Source: Gemmatimonadota bacterium
GTDB taxonomy: Bacteria; Gemmatimonadota; Gemmatimonadetes; Palauibacterales; Palauibacteraceae
Length of the DNA stretch: 5,773 nt
Direction: 5' to 3'
Assembly (NCBI GenBank): GCA_013042495.1
Contig: JABDQB010000163.1
Coordinates: forward strand, 1-5,773
The translations under genes and the position numbers were made by a program. The notes below the pieces were generated by a model, which saw nothing but the letters and a program-made list of their open reading frames with translations, had not been told where the DNA came from and did no database searches. Below, in pieces: positions 1 through 5,773 of the stretch. The first letter of the stretch is position 1. Each line of letters begins with the position of its first letter.

Positions 1-957
1 GCGCCGCGCAAGCTCCGGATTCCGCGCGCCGCCTCCGCACAGGTACACGCCCCCGATGTCGAACGGAATCCACTCGAAGGCCCGCCGCACCGAAGCGGCG
101 GTGACCTGGGTCAGAGTAGCGATCAGATCCTCGGCGCGGGCTCCGGCGGTGCCCGCCAGCCACCGGGCCAGAGCCGGTCCCCCGAACCGCTCCCGTCCGG
201 TGCTCCGCGGCGGGACGGTGTCGAAGAACGGGTCCGTCAGCCACGCCTCGAGGTCCGGCTCCAGGACGCGGCCGGCCGCCGCCAGACGACCCTCCGCGTC
301 GAACGCCTGGTGCCCTCCCGTGAGGTGATGAACGGCGCCGTCGATCAGGGCCACCCCGGGTCCCGTATCGAACGCCAGCGGGGCGTCCTCCGAACCGGCC
401 TCGGGCAGGGCGGTCAGGTTTCCCATGCCGCCCAGGTTGACGATGGCGCGCGACTCGTAGGCACCGAGCAGCAGTCGATCGAAGTAGGGAGTGAGCGGCG
501 CGCCCTGCCCCCCGGCCGCGACGTCCCGGACCCTGAAGTCCGCGACGACCGGGATGCCCGTCCGCTCGGCGATCACCGCCGCTTCGCCGAGCTGCAGGGT
601 GGCGCCGCGGGCGGCGTCCACGGCGGGTGTGTGCCAGACCGTCTGGCCGTGGCTCCCGATCGCGGTCACGTCCCGGGCCGAGAGGTCCGCGGAGATCAGA
701 GTTTCGCTCACGGCCGTGGCCAGACGCTCGCCGAGGTCGAAGTTGAGATCGCAAAGGCCGGCCGGAGATCCGGCCTCGAGGATCTTCCGCATGCGGTCCC
801 GGAACGACGCCTCGTAGGTGTACGACTCGAAGGCCACCAGGCGCGCCGGCTCCGGCAACTCAGCCTCTCCGCCGAACTCGGCCACGGCCACGTCGATTCC
901 ATCCAGCGACGTGCCCGACATGAGCCCGATGTACAGATCTCCCGCCGGACTCGTCAT
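1..957 (-). CDS. anmK: Anhydro-N-acetylmuramic acid kinase AnmK (3' end beyond window)
   Basis: This cytoplasmic kinase of peptidoglycan recycling hydrolyses the 1,6-anhydro ring of anhydro-MurNAc and phosphorylates it to MurNAc-6-phosphate. The reading frame is open from the ATG at 957 to the left edge, giving 319 codons. The family is usually about 370 residues, so roughly 50 C-terminal residues are missing. Motifs seen in order: the ATP-binding loop GLMSGTSLDGID at 11-22, GSHGQTVWH at 101-109, ADFRVRDVAAGGQGAPL at 139-155, NLGGMGNLT at 174-182, FDTGPG at 196-201 (D197 aligns with the catalytic aspartate), STGRERF at 252-258 and CGGGARNPEL at 307-316. E. coli AnmK has Asn after DTGPG, whereas this protein has Val (DTGPGVALID). 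The start is supported by a purine-rich GGAGGAGG just upstream and by a 4-base ATGA overlap with the murQ stop. This implies translational coupling with murQ, whose product uses AnmK's product. Identification is firm. Confidence 0.95.
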   Translation of the reverse strand, partial: MTSPAGDLYIGLMSGTSLDGIDVAVAEFGGEAELPEPARLVAFESYTYEASFRDRMRKILEAGSPAGLCDLNFDLGERLATAVSETLISADLSARDVTAIGSHGQTVWHTPAVDAARGATLQLGEAAVIAERTGIPVVADFRVRDVAAGGQGAPLTPYFDRLLLGAYESRAIVNLGGMGNLTALPEAGSEDAPLAFDTGPGVALIDGAVHHLTGGHQAFDAEGRLAAAGRVLEPDLEAWLTDPFFDTVPPRSTGRERFGGPALARWLAGTAGARAEDLIATLTQVTAASVRRAFEWIPFDIGGVYLCGGGARNPELARR

Positions 958-2414
958 TCTCCCTCCTCCAGGAGCGATCGGTGCAGGCGCTCTCCAATGC
1001 GCGCCACGTGCGCGTCGTCGTGCTGGGCGGTAGCCCGCAGGAACTGGTAGGCCGAGAACTCCTCGTCGCCCTGCCTGCCGCGCCGATCGAGGAATGCCGG
1101 ACCGGCGGCGCGGAGCGCGTTCACCGTCGCCGCCCGCTCGATACGAAAGGCCTCGACCCTCAGATCGATGTTAGCGCTCTCATCCTCGGATCCCGGTTCG
1201 GAATCGTCTTCCCAGTCCACGAATTCGAGTACGTTCGCGGTGGGCCATGTCTCCACCCGGGGACGTATGGCCTCCCGCTCGTACCGAGCCAGGTGGTCGA
1301 TCTGCCAGGCGATGTCCGCGGGGGTGCGTCCGACGGTGGGCGCCGCGTCCTCGTCGGGCTCGCGGGTCGCCGCGGCTCGCACACCGGCGGGCCCGCTGGC
1401 CAGGCGCTCGACCAGCCGATCCCAGTCCTCGGCTCTGCCGTCGGGGAACTCGGCGAAGTCACGCACCGGCGAACCGGGGGGAAACCGGTGCACCATGCGC
1501 CCGAGAAACCCGTCGCATACATCCAGCCTGCGCTCGGCCGTGAATCGTCCGACGCGGGTCTCGTGCATGGCTATGGCCGTCTTCACGGAACCGCCGGCGG
1601 CCACGAGAACTCGGCGCGCTTCTTCTCGCCCCAGACCGGTGACGGCCGAGACCATGCGGAGACTCCGGTCCACGAGCTTCCGGCTGACGGCCCGGAGATC
1701 GACCATCAGGTTTCCGTAGACCTTGCCGAGCCGAATCATCACGCCGGTTGAAATCGTGTTGAGGATCAGCTTCGTCGCGGTTCCCGCCTTGAGTCGGGTC
1801 GAGCCGGCGATCGCCTCGGCCCCGGTGTGCGGCGTGATCAGGTGATCCACCCGACGGGCCGTGTCTTCCGGTGGCGGCGTGCAGGACAACAGGCCGCTGC
1901 CCGCACCGGCCTCACGGGCGGCCTCCAAAGCCGCGTGTACGAACGGCGTCGTGCCGGATGAGGCAATCCCGAGGACGTAGTCCGCCGGGCCGACGCCGGC
2001 CTCACCGATCGCTCCGGCACCGCCCTCCCGGTCGTCCTCCACGCCCTCGCGGCTCCGGATCAGGGCCTCGGGCCCCCCGGCCATGATCCCCTGCACCGTC
2101 TCGGGATCGCTTCCAAACGTGGGCGGACACTCCGACGCATCGAGTACGCCCAGGCGCCCCGATGTGCCGGCCCCCACGTAGAACAGGCGTCCGCCGCGCG
2201 TCATCCGCTCGGCCACGGCGGCGATCACCGCCGCGATCGCCTTTTCCTGCGAGGCTACGGCGCTCGCCACGGTGCGGTCCTCTTCATTGAGAAAACGGAC
2301 GATCTCAAGGGGAGACGCGTCGTCGATCCCCGCCGTGCGGGGATTGAACGCCTCCGTGTGGCGGGAGTCCTGCAGGTCGAGGACCTGACCCCTGGATCTT
2401 TGTCGTTTCTTCAC
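954..2414 (-). CDS. murQ: MurNAc-6-phosphate etherase MurQ with C-terminal DinB-like domain
   Basis: MurQ cleaves the D-lactyl ether of MurNAc-6-P to GlcNAc-6-P and D-lactate in the cytoplasm. With the GTG at 2414 as start the protein has 486 residues, against about 300 for the family. Residues about 12-308 are a complete SIS-fold etherase: GAGTSGRLG at 81-89, DASECPP at 92-98, EGVEDDREGG at 123-132 and GSTRLKAGTATKL at 204-216. E95 and E126 align with the two catalytic glutamates of E. coli MurQ (E83, E114). Residues about 331-486 form a helical domain with H374 (QIDHLARYE) and H465-x3-H469 (QHDDAHVARI), the three-histidine pattern of the DinB-like superfamily. An acidic insert spans 397-418. 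The frame also stays open upstream to an ATG at 2525, but that extension overlaps nth, is Ser/Arg-rich and does not resemble MurQ. The GTG has no clear Shine-Dalgarno, so the exact start is uncertain. The stop overlaps the anmK start. The fused domain's role is unknown. Confidence 0.92.
   Translation of the reverse strand: MKKRQRSRGQVLDLQDSRHTEAFNPRTAGIDDASPLEIVRFLNEEDRTVASAVASQEKAIAAVIAAVAERMTRGGRLFYVGAGTSGRLGVLDASECPPTFGSDPETVQGIMAGGPEALIRSREGVEDDREGGAGAIGEAGVGPADYVLGIASSGTTPFVHAALEAAREAGAGSGLLSCTPPPEDTARRVDHLITPHTGAEAIAGSTRLKAGTATKLILNTISTGVMIRLGKVYGNLMVDLRAVSRKLVDRSLRMVSAVTGLGREEARRVLVAAGGSVKTAIAMHETRVGRFTAERRLDVCDGFLGRMVHRFPPGSPVRDFAEFPDGRAEDWDRLVERLASGPAGVRAAATREPDEDAAPTVGRTPADIAWQIDHLARYEREAIRPRVETWPTANVLEFVDWEDDSEPGSEDESANIDLRVEAFRIERAATVNALRAAGPAFLDRRGRQGDEEFSAYQFLRATAQHDDAHVARIGERLHRSLLEEGE
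962..969 (-). promoter_or_regulatory. Ribosome binding site of anmK inside the murQ 3' end
   Basis: Read on the minus strand the sequence is GGAGGAGGGAGA followed by ATG. The first GGAGG lies 7 bases before the anmK start codon. The site falls within the last codons of murQ (Glu-Glu-Gly-Glu), so it serves anmK while being coding sequence for murQ. It fixes the anmK start at 957. Confidence 0.8.
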
Positions 2415-2484
2415 GTGTCGGTACGTTGATCGCCGTTGATTGCCCGATGACTTCGACGTCTCTGACGAGGAACGCCGCAAGCTA

Positions 2485-3174
2485 ATGACGGACCCGGCAG
2501 GCCGACAGAACGAGGCACAGCGCATCCGTCAGATCGTGGCTCGCCTTGCCAGGGCGCAGCCGGCAAGCCGGAAGGTGCGCCGCGACCCGCTCGATGAGCT
2601 GATCCTCACGATCCTCAGCCAGAGCACGTCGGACGCCAATTGCTACCGCGGCTGGGAAGCGCTGCGGGCGAAGTACCCGGATTGGGAGGCAGCGCTCGCG
2701 GCCCCGCCCGGAGAGGTCGAGGAGACGATTCGCCCGGCCGGGCTCTCGAAGCAGAAGTCAGCTACGATCCTGGGCGTGCTGTCTCGCCTGCGGAACGAAC
2801 AGGGCAGCCCGACCCTCGACCAGATCCAGACCTTGGATGATTCTGAAGCCGTGGAGTACCTGACGGGTTTCAAGGGCGTGGGAGTGAAGACGGCGGCGTG
2901 TGTGCTTTGCTTCGCGCTGGGGCGAGACGTGATCCCGGTTGATACCCACGTTCACCGGATCGCGCTCCGCCTCGGCCTGGTTCCCGAGAACGCCAGCGCC
3001 GTCCGCACCCACGAGATCCTGAACGAGATCGTCCCGCCTGAGCTGCGTTACGAGCTCCACGTGCTTCTCATAGGACACGGCCGATCCGTATGTACTGCAA
3101 GGAAGCCGCGGTGTGGTGAGTGCGACTTGGCGGACTGCTGCCCGAAGGTGGGAATCCACACAGGGGGTCGCTGA
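2485..3174 (+). CDS. nth: Endonuclease III family DNA glycosylase/AP lyase
   Basis: A base-excision-repair enzyme of the HhH-GPD superfamily that removes oxidised pyrimidines and nicks abasic sites. The 229 residues match the family length (E. coli Nth has 211). The helix-hairpin-helix is FKGVGVKTAACV at 129-140, with K135 aligning to the Schiff-base lysine (K120 in E. coli). D153 in PVDTHVHRI aligns with catalytic D138. The C-terminal [4Fe-4S] loop is intact: C203-x6-C210-x2-C213-x5-C219, with a doubled Cys at 218-219. The N-terminal ILSQSTSDAN (43-52) is closer to the LSQxTSD type seen in thermophile and archaeal relatives than to E. coli LLSAQATD, so substrate range may differ. The start is ambiguous. 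The ATG at 2485 gives a normal-length N terminus but only a distant GAGG. A TTG at 2440 would add 15 residues and come within 26 bases of the murQ start. It diverges from murQ and converges with the DUF3604 gene, suggesting its own transcription unit. Exact substrate subfamily is not determined. Confidence 0.93.
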   Translation: MTDPAGRQNEAQRIRQIVARLARAQPASRKVRRDPLDELILTILSQSTSDANCYRGWEALRAKYPDWEAALAAPPGEVEETIRPAGLSKQKSATILGVLSRLRNEQGSPTLDQIQTLDDSEAVEYLTGFKGVGVKTAACVLCFALGRDVIPVDTHVHRIALRLGLVPENASAVRTHEILNEIVPPELRYELHVLLIGHGRSVCTARKPRCGECDLADCCPKVGIHTGGR

Positions 3175-3190
3175 CACCGTCCCGTCGATG

Positions 3191-3226
3191 AAGAAGAGGG
3201 CGGCCTCCCTCTCGGTGACCGCCCCC
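3191..3226 (-). terminator. Hairpin terminator of the DUF3604 gene in the convergent spacer
   Basis: GGGCGG at 3198-3203 pairs with CCGCCC at 3219-3224 around a loop of about 15 bases. On the minus strand the stem is followed by TCTTCTTCATC, a pyrimidine-rich tail suiting Rho-independent termination of the gene that stops at 3257. On the plus strand no T-run follows, so it looks weaker for nth. The element closely matches the hairpin at 5269-5309, loop included. Confidence 0.7.
3191..3226. repeat. Copy 1 of a 36-base dispersed repeat (terminator element)
   Basis: Aligned with 5269-5304, the two 36-base copies share AAGAAGAGGG, CGGCC, the loop core TCTCGG and GACCGCCCCC. They differ by two substitutions and two compensating one-base indels. 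The loop is as conserved as the stem, which suggests common descent or a repeat family rather than two independent terminators. Confidence 0.7.
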
Positions 3227-3256
3227 CGGATGGCTCGGGTGCTCGAAGGTGGGACT

Positions 3257-5194
3257 TCAGGGCGTATACCAGATCGGTGACGTATACGCTCTTTCCTGCG
3301 TGATCATCGGCACCTCATCCGGCATCGTGATCCCGTAGCGCACCTGCTCGTACGCGGTCCACCGCGGAGTCGGGATCTCGAGCACCCGCGCGTAGTAGAC
3401 GGCCCGCTGTGAGGCGTCGAAGTCCGGGTCCTCCCACACGGCGATCAGCTCGGGGGCACCGATCGTGTTGGTCCACGTGGCCGTTGCCACGTCCACCGTG
3501 TTGCCCACCGGCGGCAACTGTCCATCGGCCCCCGGCGTTCTCTCGCCCGACCACGCTACATTGTAGATCCTCTCCTGCCGCTCACCGTCCGAGTCCAACC
3601 ACCCCTTCACGATCTGGATCCGATCCAGGTTGCCTGACAGCGGGTCCTTGAGAGCCGCGAGGAGGAACGTCATCGACTTGCCCTCGGGCGCCGCTCGCAG
3701 CGTAGCACCCATCGGAGCACCCTTCAGGTAACCGACGTTCGCCGGCAGCCGCGTCTCGGCGTCGGCAGCGGTGAAGTCGAAGCCTCCGAAGAACCGCACC
3801 GTCATGCGCGGTCCGGTCGTGGCGTAGGTCTCCTTGCGCATCATGGCATCGAAGATGGCCCGGCGCGTGTTCTCGGTGGCCCACACGGCCGCGTATCCCG
3901 AGGCGGCCATGGACCAGCTCGTGTACTCGGCGTCACCCATCTTCGCCATCGGGTGCAGGTAGCGCTCCGCGCTCGGCTCGGTGCCCGAGTGCTTGCCGAA
4001 GAAGTTGTCCTCGCCGGCCGTCGCGAGACCGGTGTGGCTGTCGGTGGATCCGATCATCCCGAACGCGTACGGGTTCACGCCCAGCTCCGCCTCGGCCTGC
4101 AGGCCGACCTGCAGCCCCGAGCGGGCATACTCGTACACCAGCATCTCGGGCTCTTTGACCTCGCTCAGATCCAGATTGCCCTGGTCCCAGGTCTCGTAGT
4201 CCGCGAACTCGTCCGTGGGCGACAGGAAGGGGTGCGCCTCGCCGTCCCCCTTGATCTGCGTCGCTTCGTACAGCGGCTCCCAGCGGGCGCGCGTCTCGGC
4301 GTACTCGAGGTCAATCGGCCGACCGGTGAAGGACTCGATCCACGGAAACATGATCCCGTTCGACAGGTTGCCGTTGTGCGCGATCGCCAGAGCCTGGCCA
4401 CCGGTGCGATCCTCGTACATCTCGAGCCACTTCCACAGGTCGCGCGGGTTGTCGCTGCCCAGAGGCTTGAGTGTGGTGTAAGGCTCGACGAGTCCCGCCT
4501 TGAATCCGTCATCGCGCAGGACCACGACCCGGTGCAGGTTGGCTCCGCCCGTGTTCGAAGTCCATTCGTAGCCGATGAAGGCCGTGAAGTTGCCGGGATC
4601 GTTGTACTTCTCGGCCGCGTCGATCGCGACGTCCCATGCCGCGCGGTACGCCGCCGTGCCAGGAACCGAAGCCAGGGCCGGGGGAAACGTGTTGTTCGAG
4701 AACGCCTGAATGACCTCGACGGCCGCCTTGACGCCCTCCTGCCCGCCGGCCTGGACCATGTCGTACCACCGACGGCCGGTCGGATCAGCGAGCATGTCGC
4801 GATCGCCGTCGAACAGCTTCGGGAAGAAGCCCATGTTGTCGGAGTGATCTGCCACGACCAGGAAGTCGAGCGGCCGGTCCAGGCGCACGAGCTGACCCGT
4901 AGATGAGGTCAACTCCTCGCCGCGTGCGAACCGGTACGCGTCTTCCGGGAGCAGTCGGGCACCGAACGCGCCCGCGTCCATGGACATCCCCGTGTGAAGG
5001 TGGGTGTCGCCCCAGTACACCTCGGTCGGGAAGTTGCGGGCCGCGTACGGGGAGAAGTGCTCGACGGCCGGGAAGGCACTCTCGACTTCCTCGTGGGGAG
5101 CCGGGAGGCCGGCGGGATCCTGGGCCAGGGCAACCCCGGCAGACAGCAACAGAAACGCAGCCAGCAGGCCAGTTGAGCAGACACGTCGGTACAT
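3257..5194 (-). CDS. Exported DUF3604 (PHP-fold) protein
   Basis: This 645-residue protein has an N-terminal signal peptide: RR at 3-4, a hydrophobic stretch at 9-23 and a likely signal peptidase I site after VALA (21-24). It should therefore act in the periplasm or outside the cell. The rest matches DUF3604, a PHP-like metallohydrolase-type family with no settled reaction. Probable metal ligands, in order: WGDTHLHTG (H65, H67), VVADHSDNMG (D116, H117, D119), FIGYEWTS (E210) with H221, AIAHNGNLSNG (H273), YEATQIKGDGEAHP (310-322) and MIGSTDSHTG (D385, H387). All expected motifs are present, so it is probably active. The start is the ATG at 5194, with GGAGG 8 bases upstream. A TTG at 5209 would place the Shine-Dalgarno inside the gene and is rejected. 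It follows a sulfatase gene on the same strand, separated by a terminator, so the two may be functionally linked without being strictly co-transcribed. The substrate is unknown. Confidence 0.9.
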   Translation of the reverse strand: MYRRVCSTGLLAAFLLLSAGVALAQDPAGLPAPHEEVESAFPAVEHFSPYAARNFPTEVYWGDTHLHTGMSMDAGAFGARLLPEDAYRFARGEELTSSTGQLVRLDRPLDFLVVADHSDNMGFFPKLFDGDRDMLADPTGRRWYDMVQAGGQEGVKAAVEVIQAFSNNTFPPALASVPGTAAYRAAWDVAIDAAEKYNDPGNFTAFIGYEWTSNTGGANLHRVVVLRDDGFKAGLVEPYTTLKPLGSDNPRDLWKWLEMYEDRTGGQALAIAHNGNLSNGIMFPWIESFTGRPIDLEYAETRARWEPLYEATQIKGDGEAHPFLSPTDEFADYETWDQGNLDLSEVKEPEMLVYEYARSGLQVGLQAEAELGVNPYAFGMIGSTDSHTGLATAGEDNFFGKHSGTEPSAERYLHPMAKMGDAEYTSWSMAASGYAAVWATENTRRAIFDAMMRKETYATTGPRMTVRFFGGFDFTAADAETRLPANVGYLKGAPMGATLRAAPEGKSMTFLLAALKDPLSGNLDRIQIVKGWLDSDGERQERIYNVAWSGERTPGADGQLPPVGNTVDVATATWTNTIGAPELIAVWEDPDFDASQRAVYYARVLEIPTPRWTAYEQVRYGITMPDEVPMITQERAYTSPIWYTP

Positions 5195-5202
5195 TCGGGA
5201 AA

Positions 5203-5207
5203 CCTCC
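5203..5207 (-). promoter_or_regulatory. Ribosome binding site of the DUF3604 gene
   Basis: GGAGG on the minus strand, 8 bases before the ATG at 5194. It decides the start in favour of this ATG over the in-frame TTG at 5209, which abuts the motif itself. Confidence 0.8.
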
Positions 5208-5238
5208 AAACGAGTGAAACCGTTGGCTGGGACTGGGG

Positions 5239-5267
5239 AAGGTAGTGCGCGCAGTGACCCGACTCAA
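5239..5267 (-). promoter_or_regulatory. Weak candidate sigma-70-like promoter for the DUF3604 gene
   Basis: On the minus strand TTGAGT (5267-5262) is followed after 17 bases by TACCTT (5244-5239), about 45 bases before the start codon. The -35 matches 4 of 6 consensus bases and the -10 only 3 of 6, so this rests mainly on spacing and position. The -35 would lie in the tail of the preceding terminator. Confidence 0.25.
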
Positions 5268-5268
5268 C

Positions 5269-5304
5269 AAGAAGAGGGGCGGCCACCTCTCGGCGACCGC
5301 CCCC
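5269..5304. repeat. Copy 2 of a 36-base dispersed repeat (terminator element)
   Basis: Partner of the copy at 3191-3226, in the same orientation and likewise placed just after the stop of a minus-strand gene. This copy has a longer stem because TCTTC follows the C-run, whereas copy 1 has CCGGATGG there. Confidence 0.7.
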
Positions 5305-5309
5305 TCTTC
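5269..5309 (-). terminator. Strong hairpin terminator of the sulfatase gene
   Basis: GAAGAGGGGCGG at 5271-5282 pairs with CCGCCCCCTCTTC at 5297-5309, a 12-bp stem with one bulged C and a 14-base loop. On the minus strand the stem ends in CTTCTTGTTG, a moderately T-rich tail, consistent with termination of the sulfatase transcript that stops at 5356. The plus strand has no T-run after the stem. Confidence 0.75.
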
Positions 5310-5355
5310 AGTCTCAGGACCGTCAGTCCTTTGCTACCGGTCCGTCAGCAAGTTT

Positions 5356-5773
5356 CTACTTGTCGCCCGCACCTTTCTCGATGGCTTCCATCACGCGGTC
5401 CAGGTTGAAGCTGCCGGGCTTCTGCCGCGGTGGGAAGTCGCGGAAGCTCTGCAGCCACTGACCGACATAGGCGCCTGCGGGCGCGAAGACCCACATGTGA
5501 TTCACCCAGAATTCCGGGTAGCCGATGCTCTCATCAACGGCCTTCTCGAACGGATCCATGCGCAGATTGGTGAGCATGGGTGCACGGAGCGCCGTGTACG
5601 GCTGCGTCCAGACATCAATTCCCTCGTGGTCCTGGCGCAGGAAGGTAATCTTCCAGTTGTTGTAACGGAGGGCGGCGACGCTGCCGTCGTCAGTCCAGTA
5701 GAGGAACTCGTGGCGCGGCCACTCACCCTCACCGCTCAGCGCGGGGATCAAGTTGTAGCCGTCGAGGTGGACC
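5356..5773 (-). CDS. Arylsulfatase-type sulfatase, C-terminal part (5' end beyond window)
   Basis: The frame is open from the right edge to a TAG at 5356-5358, giving 138 residues. It begins VHLDGYNLIPALSG, where internal TTG at 5751 is a leucine codon and not a start. The segment matches the C-terminal domain of arylsulfatases (alkaline-phosphatase-like superfamily): HxDGYN followed by a short leucine-rich stretch, EFLYWTDDGSVAALRYNNWK, WTQPYTALRAPMLTNLRMDPFE, then FPPRQKPGSFNLDRVMEAIEK near the end. In the full enzyme this domain packs against the catalytic N-terminal domain. The formylglycine motif (C/S-x-P-x-R) and most metal ligands lie outside the window, so activity and location cannot be judged. 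Such enzymes hydrolyse sulfate esters, and many are exported. A strong terminator follows. The next gene on the strand is the secreted DUF3604 protein, a plausible functional neighbour. Confidence 0.9.
   Translation of the reverse strand, partial: VHLDGYNLIPALSGEGEWPRHEFLYWTDDGSVAALRYNNWKITFLRQDHEGIDVWTQPYTALRAPMLTNLRMDPFEKAVDESIGYPEFWVNHMWVFAPAGAYVGQWLQSFRDFPPRQKPGSFNLDRVMEAIEKGAGDK

Noticed and set aside
310..1050. 246-codon open frame on the plus strand
   Set aside because: It lies antisense to anmK and the murQ 3' end, has composition typical of a GC-rich shadow frame, and matches no recognisable family. The same applies to the frame at 981-1751.
2415..2484. Sigma-70 promoter hexamers between murQ and nth
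   Set aside because: TTGATC and TTGATT occur on the plus strand, but no acceptable -10 lies at 16-18 bases, and no convincing pair was seen on the minus strand.
2415..2525. N-terminal extension of murQ to the ATG at 2525
   Set aside because: The extra 37 residues are Ser/Arg-rich, overlap the nth coding sequence, lack a ribosome binding site and do not resemble MurQ N termini. The GTG at 2414 fits better, though not proven.
3953..4906. 317-codon open frame on the plus strand
   Set aside because: It is fully antisense to the DUF3604 gene, whose motifs are unmistakable. The frame is Arg/Val-rich with no recognisable domain, as expected from the complement of G/C-biased codons.
5195..5209. TTG start for the DUF3604 gene at 5209
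   Set aside because: It abuts the GGAGG that serves the ATG at 5194. Starting at the ATG also gives a clean signal peptide.
5356..5751. Complete 131-residue gene starting at 5751
   Set aside because: The frame continues to the window edge and the upstream residues VHLDGYN fit the sulfatase family. The TTG is an internal leucine codon.

Overview
The window is ordinary-density bacterial chromosome with high GC and strongly G/C-biased third codon positions, which is why long antisense shadow ORFs occur. It holds five protein genes, two of them cut by the window edges. No rRNA, tRNA, CRISPR array, insertion sequence or phage gene was seen. The organism cannot be fixed from the sequence. The mix of peptidoglycan-recycling genes, a DinB-like domain, a secreted DUF3604 protein and an arylsulfatase would fit a high-GC Gram-negative lineage such as Gemmatimonadota or Acidobacteriota. 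That is inference with low confidence.

Left part (1-2414, minus strand): a two-gene peptidoglycan-recycling operon. It encodes MurQ (MurNAc-6-phosphate etherase) carrying an extra C-terminal DinB-like four-helix domain, followed by AnmK (anhydro-MurNAc kinase), whose start overlaps the murQ stop as ATGA. AnmK makes MurNAc-6-P from anhydro-MurNAc, and MurQ splits that product into GlcNAc-6-P and D-lactate, so the two catalyse consecutive steps. The anmK 3' end lies beyond base 1.

Middle (about 2485-3174, plus strand): an endonuclease III family DNA glycosylase/lyase, divergent from murQ and convergent with the next gene. A short convergent spacer (3175-3256) holds a hairpin terminator.

Right part (3257-5773, minus strand): an exported DUF3604 (PHP-fold) protein of about 645 residues. 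Upstream of it is the C-terminal end of an arylsulfatase-type sulfatase, entering from the right edge. The 161-base spacer between them holds a second terminator that is nearly the same sequence as the one at 3191-3226, loop included.

The observations most worth a second look are the MurQ-DinB fusion and the matched pair of terminator elements. I found no convincing wholly new system.
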